Shown: positions 1-7,123, numbered from the stretch's first letter. The stretch is 38,698 nucleotides of DNA from Alphaproteobacteria bacterium (GCA_015062385.1 SUUT01000014.1:1-38698), one strand, 5' to 3'. Notes: generated from the letters alone by a model not told the origin. Numbers and translations: made by a program.

Positions 1-1
1 G

Positions 2-121
2 CCACAGGCGCACGTACCTACAACTACTACGCCTTATGTTTATAACCCCGCTTTTAAATACTACTTTAAGTTGAATAAATCCGCCTGTATCAGGCGGATG
101 AACTTTGTCCCTTTTGTTTAA
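2..121 (+). CDS. C-terminal tail of an unrecognised protein (partial, runs off the left edge)
   Basis: A reading frame is open from base 2 to the TAA at 119-121, giving about 39 residues. It starts with a Pro/Thr-rich stretch (TTTTP) and continues through YNPAFKYYFKLN. Its last residues, ending in NFVPFV, are encoded by the palindromic repeats at 79-131. I do not recognise the family. The Thr/Pro-rich piece would fit a linker or surface protein, but that is a guess. The stop codon lies in the loop of the second hairpin, so the natural end of the gene may have been replaced by repeat sequence. It could also be a chance open frame; there is too little to be sure. Confidence 0.35.
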   Translation, partial: PQAHVPTTTTPYVYNPAFKYYFKLNKSACIRRMNFVPFV

Positions 122-178
122 AAAAAGGGACAAGCAAAGAAAGCCACTTTTCCCCACACGGTGTCTGTGTGGGGAAAA
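79..178. repeat. Cluster of three successive perfect hairpins
   Basis: Three perfect inverted repeats stand side by side. Arms 79-87/91-99 are ATCCGCCTG/CAGGCGGAT with a 3-base loop. Arms 107-115/123-131 are GTCCCTTTT/AAAAGGGAC. Arms 148-159/167-178 are TTTTCCCCACAC/GTGTGGGGAAAA with a 7-base loop. The third could act as a terminator, but the density and the G+C-rich stems look more like a dispersed palindromic (REP-like) element. It lies directly upstream of the direct repeats at 294-511. Confidence 0.75.
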
Positions 179-259
179 ATGAAAGCACGATATTTTAAAA
201 TTTGTGTTAGATTGGATTAAGGTTTTGTTTTGTTATCAAGTAGCTTTATATATTCATTA

Positions 260-278
260 ATCTGAACTTGTTTCAGAT
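260..278. repeat. Short inverted repeat beside the repeat cluster
   Basis: The arms ATCTGAA and TTCAGAT surround a short spacer at about 260-278. The unit lies just before the first long direct repeat and probably belongs to the same mosaic of palindromic elements. No gene is seen between 180 and 294. Confidence 0.45.
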
Positions 279-293
279 TCTTGGTGGAAAGAC

Positions 294-511
294 GGCACAA
301 ACAATGTGCTATTTCGTAACGAGACCCCGTGTCGGGGCACGGGGTGCCGGTGCAGATAAAAAGTGCCGGAGTAACGATAAGTCTTTACATTTGCCGTCAT
401 GCCGGATTCAGTCCGGCATCTGGTGTAGAACCGGCACGAACAATGAGCCATTATCATGACGAGACCACAGGTCGGAGCCTAGGGTGACGGTGGGGATAAA
501 AAGTCTTTAAA
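294..511. repeat. Two imperfect direct repeats about 140 bp apart, each with palindromic cores
   Basis: Copy 1 (294 to about 370) and copy 2 (433 to about 511) align almost end to end. Both begin GGCAC(A/G)AACAATG, both contain ACGAGACC, and both end with GATAAAAAGT. Copy 1 keeps a perfect stem ACCCCGTG/CACGGGGT (324-331/338-345). In copy 2 this stem is degenerate. Between them is a third perfect hairpin, ATGCCGGA/TCCGGCAT (399-406/412-419). The structure fits dispersed palindromic repeats in different stages of decay. Confidence 0.75.
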
Positions 512-703
512 ATAACAATAACACTTTATACTTTCCGTCAATCTGAAATTTTTGATGTTTAAGGTAATCAAATCCAAAATTCGTTGCTTACAATTGCCTT
601 TGGATAGTAACCCTTCATCTTTTTGCGTTTCCAATCGGGTAATACCAAACGAAGACATAAAATCTTCAATGTTTAAAGTGTTAATAGTTGCTGTTTCTAA
701 CAT
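479..703 (-). CDS. Small protein of unknown function whose end runs into a repeat
   Basis: This is a 74-residue frame preceded by AAAGGA seven bases before the ATG at 703, so translation is plausible. It starts MLETATINTLNIEDFMSS. I do not recognise a family. The last residues (FLSPPSP) and the stop codon lie in repeat copy 2, suggesting that the original 3' part was lost or replaced when the repeat arrived. No membrane segment or signal peptide is visible. It may be a truncated remnant of a longer gene rather than a functional protein. Confidence 0.35.
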   Translation of the reverse strand: MLETATINTLNIEDFMSSFGITRLETQKDEGLLSKGNCKQRILDLITLNIKNFRLTESIKCYCYFKDFLSPPSP

Positions 704-944
704 AATTTTATCCTTTCTTTTTTATGTTAAATACCAAATAAGACCATCTTGTTTGATGATGTTTTTAAAACTACAAAGATTTTATTTCTTGATAAGGAGC
801 TTGTTTGGACAAAAGGCTGTTTTTTGTCTATATGACAATAAATGACGACATTTGACTACAATTTTTTTTGCATTTCATTGTTTGCTTGTTCTTCAATTTT
901 GAATAATTTTCTAAATAAATTTATAAAATCACCCAAAATGTATG
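704..944. other. Intergenic region between the small minus-strand ORF and the toxin gene
   Basis: This A+T-rich stretch separates two divergent genes. It holds the ribosome-binding site of the minus-strand ORF at its left end. The plus-strand frame that covers 552-845 is antisense to that ORF and has no convincing ribosome-binding site. I see no RNA gene or clear repeat. Confidence 0.4.
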
Positions 945-957
945 CGAATCGGATTCG
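945..957. promoter_or_regulatory. 13-bp palindrome upstream of the toxin promoter (candidate operator)
   Basis: The site reads CGAATC-G-GATTCG, a perfect 6+1+6 palindrome ending 10 bases before the predicted -35 box of the toxin-partner operon. Toxin-antitoxin operons are commonly autoregulated through such sites. The link here is inferred from position only. Confidence 0.4.
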
Positions 958-967
958 TTTTTTTTGC

Positions 968-996
968 TTGATTTTGGTAGGATTAAGATTTAAAAT
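968..996 (+). promoter_or_regulatory. Predicted sigma70 promoter of the zeta-toxin-like operon
   Basis: TTGATT (968-973) and TAAAAT (991-996) are separated by 17 bases. The start codon follows 20 bases after the -10 box, with AAGGGG as ribosome-binding site. Confidence 0.55.
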
Positions 997-1015
997 GTAT
1001 TAAAGGGGTTTTAGA

Positions 1016-1591
1016 ATGGTAAAAACTTTTTATTTAATTGCAGGTGCGAATGGTAGTGGAAAAACCACTTTAGCAAAAGAATTGTTAGCAAATGAAAATA
1101 TCCCTTTTCTAAATGCAGATGAAATTGCAAAAGAACTTTCTCCGAATAATCTTGAAAGTGTTAAAATCACTGCTGGTAAAAAGCTGTTGTCTCAACTTGA
1201 AGATTATGTACAGCAAGAGAAGTCTTTTGCATTAGAAACCACTTTGTCTGGTGGTTTGTATACAAAAGTTATCCAAAGATTAAAAGACAAAGGATATCAA
1301 GTTCAATTGATTTATGTGTTTTTAGATAATCCAGATTTATGTATTGAACGTATTAAAGTTCGTGTAAAACAGGGTGGCCATTTTATACCTGATGATGATG
1401 TTCGTAGAAGATATTATAGAAGTATTCATAATTTTTGGGATTCATATAAAAATATTGTTGATAGTTGGGGTTTATATTACAATGGTAATGAAAAAAATGT
1501 TCCTATTGCAACTGGTGAAAACAACATAATTGACATTTTGGACGAGATATTGTATAATGAATTTATGAAGGGATACAAAAATGACCAATAA
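1016..1591 (+). CDS. Zeta-toxin-like P-loop kinase (COG4185 type)
   Basis: The 191-residue protein has a Walker A motif, GANGSGKT at residues 10-17. NADEI (33-37) follows, with an Asp at the place where zeta toxins hold the sugar substrate, then LETT (73-76) and an Arg-rich VRRRYYR segment. Zeta-family kinases phosphorylate UDP-N-acetylglucosamine and related small molecules, and many act as toxins; the substrate here is not shown by the sequence. The ATG at 1016 has AAGGGG upstream. The gene overlaps the next one by 11 bases, so they are translated together. The toxin-first order is the reverse of classical epsilon/zeta. The neighbourhood of repeats and an IS remnant supports horizontal acquisition. 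A housekeeping nucleotide kinase role is less likely. Confidence 0.8.
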   Translation: MVKTFYLIAGANGSGKTTLAKELLANENIPFLNADEIAKELSPNNLESVKITAGKKLLSQLEDYVQQEKSFALETTLSGGLYTKVIQRLKDKGYQVQLIYVFLDNPDLCIERIKVRVKQGGHFIPDDDVRRRYYRSIHNFWDSYKNIVDSWGLYYNGNEKNVPIATGENNIIDILDEILYNEFMKGYKNDQ

Positions 1592-1784
1592 TTCTATGAA
1601 TCTTTTATTTAAATTCACAAAGATTGCCAACTCTGCTGTTAGGAAAGCACAGGAGAAGAATCGGCAATTAGGCATTCCTAATGTATATTCAATCAATGGA
1701 ATTATTGTTTATGAATATGATGGTAAGGTGTCTATGACCCCTCCAAAAGGTTGGAAAGAGTTCAATCCTGCCCAAGCGAATTAA
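1581..1784 (+). CDS. Small partner protein of the zeta-like kinase (candidate antitoxin)
   Basis: This is a 67-residue protein beginning inside the kinase gene, with AAGGGA seven bases before the ATG. The first half (LLFKFTKIANSAVRKAQ) is a basic helix. The second half (NGIIVYEYDGKVSMTPP) looks like two short strands. I recall similar small proteins encoded right behind COG4185-type kinases, which supports an antitoxin or chaperone role, but no domain name can be assigned. The gene ends just before a strong terminator, so the two genes form a closed operon. Confidence 0.65.
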   Translation: MTNNSMNLLFKFTKIANSAVRKAQEKNRQLGIPNVYSINGIIVYEYDGKVSMTPPKGWKEFNPAQAN

Positions 1785-1801
1785 AGAATAATATTAGATT
1801 A

Positions 1802-1833
1802 AATCGCAACAAAAATGTTGCGATTATTTTTTT
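1802..1833 (+). terminator. Rho-independent terminator of the toxin operon
   Basis: The arms AATCGCAACA (1802-1811) and TGTTGCGATT (1816-1825) are perfect, with a 4-base loop and a following T run to 1833. Confidence 0.85.
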
Positions 1834-1853
1834 GCAATCATTCTATTTTTTAA

Positions 1854-2054
1854 TCAGATTAAATAAATATTATAGTCATTATTTAAAAAGATAGTGTTCA
1901 GTAATGCTAAACCTGATAATGATTTTAATTTTTCAATGGTGTATCTTTCATTAAATTCGTCATATACAGTGTGAACAATGTTTTCTAATTTTTGATAAGA
2001 CTCTTTTGTTTGTTCATATACTTTCTTAACTTGATCTAGCATAGTTGTATTCAT
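1854..2054 (-). CDS. Small helical protein of unknown function, directly after the IS remnant
   Basis: The 66-residue protein starts MNTTMLDQVKKVYEQTKESY and is predicted mostly helical from its heptad-like pattern. It has no recognisable domain. A strong AAGGAG lies about nine bases before the ATG at 2054, and that ribosome-binding site is inside the 3' end of the transposase remnant, whose TAA abuts the ATG. The gene may be real and expressed from IS-derived sequence, or it may be the surviving piece of a longer gene cut by the element. Confidence 0.45.
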   Translation of the reverse strand: MNTTMLDQVKKVYEQTKESYQKLENIVHTVYDEFNERYTIEKLKSLSGLALLNTIFLNNDYNIYLI

Positions 2055-2252
2055 TTAAAAAACTCCTTTTTCATTCTTAAATAGAACTGTATCCAACATA
2101 TATAAAAAATCAGCAGGAATATTAAGTTCTCTTAATATTTTCCCTATTTCTAAACATCTACTGCTATAAAATGCTTTTCTGCGATATTTTGGAGCGAAAA
2201 CGATGTGATACTTGCAATTCCATGTCGTGTGTGATAATGTTTTATTATCCAT
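2055..2252 (-). pseudogene. tnpA: Truncated IS200/IS605-family transposase TnpA
   Basis: Residues 1 to about 44 match the N-terminus of Y1 HUH transposases of the IS200 type (LSHTTWNCKYHIVFAPKYRR is the usual opening, then KAFY and IGKILREL). The full protein is about 140-150 residues, with an HIH metal-binding motif and a C-terminal catalytic Tyr. Both are missing here: after ILRELN the sequence becomes unrelated and stops at residue 65. The copy cannot transpose by itself. The upstream hairpin at 2346-2368 is the likely left-end structure. Confidence 0.8.
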
Positions 2253-2294
2253 TTTAAAAATCTTTTCTTATATTTTGACAGCTGCCAAACCGTC

Positions 2295-2316
2295 AATTCT
2301 TTTTTACGAAAGAATT
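2295..2316. repeat. Hairpin in the leader of the IS remnant
   Basis: The arms AATTCTTT (2295-2302) and AAAGAATT (2309-2316) form an 8-bp stem between the left-end hairpin and the transposase start. IS200-type leaders often fold to limit transposase translation, which may be the role here. Confidence 0.45.
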
Positions 2317-2345
2317 TTTATGATGTAAAGTTGTAAGCTCTTTGG

Positions 2346-2368
2346 AACCACCGGCTTGGCCGGTGGTT
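2346..2368. mobile_element. IS200-type left-end hairpin
   Basis: The perfect stem AACCACCGGC/GCCGGTGGTT (2346-2355/2359-2368) has a 3-base loop and lies 94 bases upstream of the truncated tnpA. IS200/IS605 elements carry subterminal hairpins of this kind, recognised as single strands by TnpA. I could not define the right end, which is consistent with a deleted element. Confidence 0.6.
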
Positions 2369-2378
2369 TTCGATTTAC

Positions 2379-2408
2379 AAAAACCGGTTTACACATTATG
2401 CAAACCGG
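2379..2408 (-). terminator. Terminator after the TPR gene
   Basis: Read on the minus strand, CCGGTTT and AAACCGG (2402-2408/2384-2390) pair across an 11-base loop and are followed by a T run (A run 2379-2383 on the plus strand). It lies 20 bases after the TPR stop and separates that gene from the IS remnant. Confidence 0.65.
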
Positions 2409-2427
2409 AGAAAATGTTAGAAAAAAT

Positions 2428-3372
2428 TTAATGTATTGGTTTTAATTGAATTTTATTTAAAATTCGTATCCATTCTTTTTTGTCTTTTTCTTTTAATTTT
2501 GTTCGTGATTGCATTTGTGCTACACAATAACCTAAGGATGAATTAAAAATTCGACCTAAAACAGTTAAACGAGGTTTTTCGGTTGTCCGTGTTTCAAATA
2601 AGCGCGAATCAATACCATCTTGTAGAGAAATGAGTTCTCCGCCAAAAGAACGATAATAGGTTGCTATTTTTTCATTAATAAAATTAAATCCTTTATCTTT
2701 TTCAGATGTATAACACATAATATCAACGATTGTTTTCCAACGATCTAATTGATAATCTTCCTCTTTAAGCGAATAAATTAAATGTAAATTTTCGTTTCGT
2801 TTTTCAACAACAATAGGCCACCAATTTTGCGGGTTTAATTCTATGTTGACAGATTTTAAAATTTTACTTTTTTCTTCTTCTGATACACGCCATAAACTTT
2901 CTTGTAATTGTTGTATTTCGTTTAATTTGGACTGGTATGTTTTTTTATCTGCTCCTCTCATTTTTGAGGAAGATAAAGCATTTTGATAATACATTATTGC
3001 CAAATCGTAGTCTTTTGCTCCGGCATAGTATTCTCCTAATAGTGCCTGTGCTTTCCATTCTTTTGGAAATTCACTCATCGCTTTTTTTAGTATTTGTACA
3101 GCCGGTTGAGGTTCATTGTTCATGAACAAAGATAATCCGAGCATATAATGTGATTTGTATAATTGAGAATCATATTCCAATGAATTTTGAAAAGCATAAA
3201 TTGCATTTTGATAATCATTTTTCTTATAGGCAGTCATTCCAGCCTGATAGGCATTTTCTGCATGATTAATTTCTTTTTTCTTTGCTGCCTGAACAGAAGA
3301 ACATATGCATATGCTTCCTATAATTCCGACAAAAATTAATTTTGTGATTTGTTGATAAAACGCTTTTATCAT
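2428..3372 (-). CDS. Exported TPR-repeat protein of unknown function
   Basis: The 314-residue protein begins with a signal peptide (hydrophobic to about residue 27, then VQAA). Residues of about 38-150 contain at least three TPR units, seen as A-x-x-A-Y-x-x-A-L spacing (AENAYQAGMTAYKKNDYQNA, YMLGLSLF, YDLAIMYYQNAL). The C-terminal half has no family I recognise and contains a WW pair near residue 185 and GYCVAQMQ near 283. TPRs mediate protein-protein contacts, so a periplasmic scaffold role is the reasonable inference. AAGGAG precedes the ATG. The LOG gene upstream ends 20 bases before it, so the two may share a transcript. Confidence 0.75.
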   Translation of the reverse strand: MIKAFYQQITKLIFVGIIGSICICSSVQAAKKKEINHAENAYQAGMTAYKKNDYQNAIYAFQNSLEYDSQLYKSHYMLGLSLFMNNEPQPAVQILKKAMSEFPKEWKAQALLGEYYAGAKDYDLAIMYYQNALSSSKMRGADKKTYQSKLNEIQQLQESLWRVSEEEKSKILKSVNIELNPQNWWPIVVEKRNENLHLIYSLKEEDYQLDRWKTIVDIMCYTSEKDKGFNFINEKIATYYRSFGGELISLQDGIDSRLFETRTTEKPRLTVLGRIFNSSLGYCVAQMQSRTKLKEKDKKEWIRILNKIQLKPIH

Positions 3373-3392
3373 AAAACAACTCCTTGTTATTT

Positions 3393-3995
3393 TTACATAG
3401 TTCGTCCGACAATTTTTGCTGCCTCTAAACGATTTTCTACTTTTTCAATAGCTTCAAAAATTTCTTCCGGTGTTTCTACAAAATCAATATAATCAACTTT
3501 ATCCTGATTTAAAGTTCCTTCTTGTAACATATTAAAGATTAAATTAATCATTGGATCCCAAAAATGATTAAAATTTAAAAAAATCAATGGTTTTTTTGAA
3601 ATTTCTTTTGTTTGTATGGAAACAGCAAAATCAGAAACTTCATCTAATGTTCCCCATCCGCCCGGACCAATCAGTAAGGCATCACTTAACGCCATCATTT
3701 TTCGTTTTCGAACAGTCAAATCCGGTACAACCGTAATTTCATCCGGCTGAAAAACAGTGCGATCTTTACATTGTAAATCCAATAATTTTTCTGTTGTAAT
3801 GCCGATTACCCGTCCATTTTTGTTCCGAACCCCTTGAAAAGCACATCCCATCATGCCTTCATCTCCAATGCCATATACCATGGTAATGTTATTCTCCGCT
3901 AATAGTTCACCAACACGTCGCATTGGTTCGTGATAAACAGAAGAAATAGATGGCGAGGCTCCTGCCCATACGGTAATTGCTTGATATTTTTTCAT
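3393..3995 (-). CDS. LOG-family protein (nucleoside monophosphate phosphoribohydrolase type)
   Basis: The 200-residue Rossmann-like protein carries the family signature PGGWGTLDE at residues 111-119 and the preceding RKRKMM segment (96-101). LOG proteins cleave the N-glycosidic bond of nucleoside 5'-monophosphates, in plants activating cytokinins. In bacteria they are probably nucleotide-salvage or damage-control enzymes. I chose the ATG at 3995 because GAGGG stands just upstream. The longer frame, starting at 4064, adds 23 residues without a family match. One Gly of the usual YGGG motif is Ile here (YGIG, 41-44). Confidence 0.85.
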   Translation of the reverse strand: MKKYQAITVWAGASPSISSVYHEPMRRVGELLAENNITMVYGIGDEGMMGCAFQGVRNKNGRVIGITTEKLLDLQCKDRTVFQPDEITVVPDLTVRKRKMMALSDALLIGPGGWGTLDEVSDFAVSIQTKEISKKPLIFLNFNHFWDPMINLIFNMLQEGTLNQDKVDYIDFVETPEEIFEAIEKVENRLEAAKIVGRTM

Positions 3996-4173
3996 TCTAC
4001 CCTCAAATTTTTTTCTTTGAAATAAACATATATTCAGTATATTCAACTCTGATTGAAAATTCAATCTTTTTGTTTGTTAAAACGGGAAAATTCTTTATAC
4101 ACTTTCTTATACGATATCTTGCAATAAATAAGAGGACAACTTATAGTTTTTATTATTATTTGGAGGAGACAAT

Positions 4174-4308
4174 ATGACACTAAGACAACAATGGGTGTGT
4201 TCTGTATGCGGATATATTTATGAGGATAATATTCCTTTTGAAAACTTGTCGGAAGATTGGACTTGTCCGATTTGTGGAGAAGGAAAAAGTGTATTTTATT
4301 TACAATAA
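4174..4308 (+). CDS. Short rubredoxin
   Basis: This 44-residue protein has the two iron-binding knuckles CSVCGY (residues 9-14) and CPICG (31-35). The segment FENLSEDW between them is typical of rubredoxins and of the rubredoxin domain of rubrerythrin. Rubredoxins hold one iron in four Cys and carry single electrons in the cytoplasm. The loop between the knuckles is shorter than in the usual 52-residue proteins. A strong GGAGGAG precedes the ATG. The gene stands alone between two minus-strand genes. Confidence 0.85.
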   Translation: MTLRQQWVCSVCGYIYEDNIPFENLSEDWTCPICGEGKSVFYLQ

Positions 4309-4394
4309 TACAAAGAACAGACTCTTCCGGAAAATTATTCGGTTTTATTGAAAGTTATATAAAAAATCATACTTTTTTACAAGTAATGACAATA

Positions 4395-4760
4395 CTAGCC
4401 AACCCGTTTATTCATATTGATACATAATTCCGAAGCACTTTCTCGTACCTTTTTATAACGAGCGACTTGTTCTCTGAATAAGTCTTTAACATCTTGAGAT
4501 AAATCTGCCCCCCAAGTAATACAGACAACTCCATGCATATCAGCCTTTAAAATCGTTTGACCATATTTATCGGTTGCACTGGAAACCCCTCCGCCTGTTG
4601 TGCTTGATTTTATTCGAGATGCAATATCAAATATTTGATTTGCCCGATAACGATTCATTGCTAAAGAATATCCGCCAACACCTGCAACACTTAAAATGCC
4701 GATAATAGCTAATACACCTAACATCTCAACCATAGATCGACCCAATTCGTTTTTTTTCAT
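4395..4760 (-). CDS. Pilin-like secreted protein (short)
   Basis: The 121-residue protein has a 7-residue basic leader and then Gly-Arg-Ser-Met-Val-Glu, followed by a hydrophobic helix of about 20 residues (MLGVLAIIGILSVAGVGGY). Aligned with type IV pilins and type II pseudopilins, cleavage would follow the Gly and Glu would be at +5, which is conserved. Residue +1 is Arg instead of the usual Phe/Met. The C-terminal domain has only two Cys (VVCITW and ELCINM), a common disulfide pattern of minor pilins. GGAGG precedes the ATG. It is last in a minus-strand series after a second pilin-like gene. Confidence 0.75.
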   Translation of the reverse strand: MKKNELGRSMVEMLGVLAIIGILSVAGVGGYSLAMNRYRANQIFDIASRIKSSTTGGGVSSATDKYGQTILKADMHGVVCITWGADLSQDVKDLFREQVARYKKVRESASELCINMNKRVG

Positions 4761-4786
4761 TTTTTCCTCCGTAATTCAGTAAATAT

Positions 4787-5242
4787 TTAATTGTGTTGAA
4801 ACAGATATGTAAAACATCCTTGAACAGGTTTTGTGTCGCCTGTTTGGGCAGAACATGTAGCCCCGTCTGCAACAATATTGCATTTTGCTCCGGATAACCG
4901 GGCCGCATAGCGACAATGCCAAACATCATAAAAATGTAAATCTAATTCTACGCCGTTTTCTTTCATGTAGTTTGCAGTCGGATAAGCACCTAAATGGAGT
5001 GTATCTAACCCAAAGTCTTCTGCAGTCGGAAAATGGGGTTTTCCAAATGTGTCCGGATGTGCTTTTTTGTTAACATAAATATGTGCTGCATATTGATTCG
5101 CTTCAAATAATAATACATTTGCATAATACATTTCCATTGCCATCTTATAACCGGCAATTCCGGCAACAGATAAAATACCGATAACGGCTAACGTTGCAAG
5201 CATTTCAGTTAATGATCTTCCGGATTCATTTTTAATTTTCAC
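4787..5242 (-). CDS. Pilin-like secreted protein with four Cys
   Basis: This prepilin-like protein shows Gly-Arg-Ser-Leu-Thr-Glu followed by MLATLAVIGILSVAGIAGY. The soluble part carries four Cys (WHCRY, AKCN, ATCS, QGCF), so two disulfides are possible. I place the start at the GTG at 5242: GAGG stands eight bases upstream, and the leader then has 8 residues like those of its relatives. An ATG four codons further up (5254) is the alternative, but that start would place the ribosome-binding site inside the gene. No prepilin peptidase or assembly ATPase is in the window. Confidence 0.7.
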   Translation of the reverse strand: MKIKNESGRSLTEMLATLAVIGILSVAGIAGYKMAMEMYYANVLLFEANQYAAHIYVNKKAHPDTFGKPHFPTAEDFGLDTLHLGAYPTANYMKENGVELDLHFYDVWHCRYAARLSGAKCNIVADGATCSAQTGDTKPVQGCFTYLFQHN

Positions 5243-5331
5243 ACTTAACCTCATTTATTTTTACTATATTTAAAATATATGATTTATTTTTATTAAATAA
5301 GCAATAAAAAAATGAAAATATATCTAAATTT

Positions 5332-6135
5332 TTATAATGAAAGCATTTCTTTTTTCTTAAAATGCAGTTGAATCAGTAAAGTTGTATCTTGTTTTTCACT
5401 TAATTTGAGTGCTTCTTGTGCAAAAGAAGCATCCAAATCACTTTGAAATTTATTTCTTAATATATCGGATAACAAACTTTTTGATAGTTTAATATCTCCT
5501 TTTTCTGCCGCTAATCGACTACCGAGAATTTGAGCGGAGGGATATTTTCGTTTAGCCAATAACAAAACTGTTTGATAAGTATTTTCTTGTTGTCGTTTAT
5601 CTATCGGATTTGATGTATTAAATGCTTCGTATTCTTGTTCTAGCAAATTACTTAATTGTTCTGAAAATGATATGTTTTGTAATCCAAAACGAGCATTTAA
5701 AATATCTCTAATCTGAATATCTTCTGTTGATAAATCCGGAAGATTTTTTGCAAAAGACGTAATGGATGATGCTTTTTCCAAAATGTTATGTTGCATTAAA
5801 AACGGAATTAAATTGGATGGTGTAAAAAATGCCTTTAAATGGGATTCTCCACGCATATCCGGATACGGCGAATAATAATCAAAAAGATGATCAATATTTC
5901 CTCCCGTAATGCACAATGCCTTAATATATCCTACTCCGGCTATGCAGGAAATTTGTGCTAATCGACTAAGCTTTTCTAATGCTTTTCGTTGTTTTGTTAA
6001 AGCAATTACTGTTGCAGAACCTGTTTGTGATTCGATTGCTTTTTGCAGAAAATCTATACTGCTCACCATTTGATTAACGGTTTTAATCAAATGAGATTCC
6101 GAAATAGTGTTTAAAAAAGCAACCAAGGTATTCAT
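5332..6135 (-). CDS. Unknown helical protein
   Basis: The 267-residue protein appears almost wholly alpha-helical, with no signal peptide. One weakly hydrophobic segment (ISCIAGVGYIKALCITGG, about residues 82-99) might touch a membrane. I recognise no domain; the C-terminal third has a pattern compatible with helical-hairpin repeats (ILGSRLAAEKGDIKLSKSLL). It follows the membrane-anchored 280-residue gene by 18 bases and is probably cotranscribed with it. The ribosome-binding site is weak, suggesting coupled translation. Confidence 0.65.
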   Translation of the reverse strand: MNTLVAFLNTISESHLIKTVNQMVSSIDFLQKAIESQTGSATVIALTKQRKALEKLSRLAQISCIAGVGYIKALCITGGNIDHLFDYYSPYPDMRGESHLKAFFTPSNLIPFLMQHNILEKASSITSFAKNLPDLSTEDIQIRDILNARFGLQNISFSEQLSNLLEQEYEAFNTSNPIDKRQQENTYQTVLLLAKRKYPSAQILGSRLAAEKGDIKLSKSLLSDILRNKFQSDLDASFAQEALKLSEKQDTTLLIQLHFKKKEMLSL

Positions 6136-6153
6136 TTTTTTTATCCAAACTGA

Positions 6154-6996
6154 TTAGACGCGTCCACTGTTTCCCGTATTTATTGCACTATCAGATGATA
6201 AAACGGCGGTGTCTTTAACAAGAGTTCCGTTTTGAGCTAATGTACTTTCTCCGGATTTTTCGGTACTTAATTCGGCAATATCAGTTTCCAGTTTGGTAAC
6301 CTGTGTTTTTAATTCCGATACCTTTTTTTGAGCATCTTTTGTTTTTTTGCGTTGTTTTTTTAACAGAAAACATGCACCAATCGCAACCGCAGCAGTTACA
6401 ATAGCTCCTGTTAGCCATTCCCAGTTGCGTTTGAACCAACCCGCAGCATTGGCATCCTCCGCTTTTCCCATTTCCGAAGTTGTTTTAAATTTTTCTTGAT
6501 TTGGATCTTGTGTTTGAATTGCTTTTACGCAGACGGCAAATTCCGTTTCGGATAAAGCGACGCCTTTGTATCTGCCATTTTCAACTTCAATCTTTACGGG
6601 AATTTGTGTTCCTTTTAGTACATATCCTGTTGCTGTTCGGTCATATACGGCAGCAGAAGGTTGTCCGGCGGCATCTAATACGACAACGTTATCACAGCCT
6701 TCACGCAAATTGGCCATATTGACTAAACTTTCATAAGCGTTTCGTCCTAAATAACGGAATTGTTTGTTTGCTGTTACTTCTTTTGGAATGATGACACACG
6801 TCCCTTCCGGGGCAATTATTTCTGTTGTTTCGCTTAGGATATTGTTATTTTGTCTGTTAGGTTGTCCGCTGGTTCTGACACCAACTAAATTTCCGGCACG
6901 ATTTGCAACTCTCCCGACTTTCTGAGAGGTATTTGTTACTTGATTGGCAACTGTTGTTGCTTCTTTAACCCCGCTAACTAAACTATCCCAACCCAT
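6154..6996 (-). CDS. Unknown protein with one membrane segment and a coiled coil
   Basis: The 280-residue protein has three parts. Residues 1-55 are polar and Ala/Asn-rich. Residues 60-165 look like a compact mixed fold (VVVLDAAGQPSAAVYD, VCVKAIQ). A single membrane helix (about 195-212, WLTGAIVTAAVAIGACFLL) is followed by a basic patch (KKQRKKTK) and a coiled coil (VSELKTQVTKLETDIAEL). The positive patch after the helix suggests that the coiled coil is cytoplasmic. No family is recognised. A perfect consensus promoter drives it, so it is probably well expressed. Confidence 0.7.
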   Translation of the reverse strand: MGWDSLVSGVKEATTVANQVTNTSQKVGRVANRAGNLVGVRTSGQPNRQNNNILSETTEIIAPEGTCVIIPKEVTANKQFRYLGRNAYESLVNMANLREGCDNVVVLDAAGQPSAAVYDRTATGYVLKGTQIPVKIEVENGRYKGVALSETEFAVCVKAIQTQDPNQEKFKTTSEMGKAEDANAAGWFKRNWEWLTGAIVTAAVAIGACFLLKKQRKKTKDAQKKVSELKTQVTKLETDIAELSTEKSGESTLAQNGTLVKDTAVLSSDSAINTGNSGRV

Positions 6997-7035
6997 GATT
7001 TCCTCCTTGTGATTTAAAGTAAATTGCTTTTTTAC

Positions 7036-7064
7036 ATTATATCAGAAATAAAGAATAGTGTCAA
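7036..7064 (-). promoter_or_regulatory. Perfect-consensus sigma70 promoter for the minus-strand unknown locus
   Basis: On the minus strand TTGACA (7059-7064) and TATAAT (7036-7041) are separated by exactly 17 bases. The gene starting at 6996 follows. Confidence 0.85.
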
Positions 7065-7123
7065 TAAAAAAGCAAAAAATAAAAATGATTATTAAATTAA
7101 TAACATCTAAAATTAGAATAATG

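Noticed and set aside
1-511. Possible CRISPR array in the repeat cluster
   Set aside because: The repeats are palindromic and unequal, there are only two long copies, and no evenly sized spacers or cas genes are seen.
552-845. 97-residue plus-strand ORF
   Set aside because: Largely antisense to the better supported minus-strand ORF at 479-703 and lacks a ribosome-binding site.
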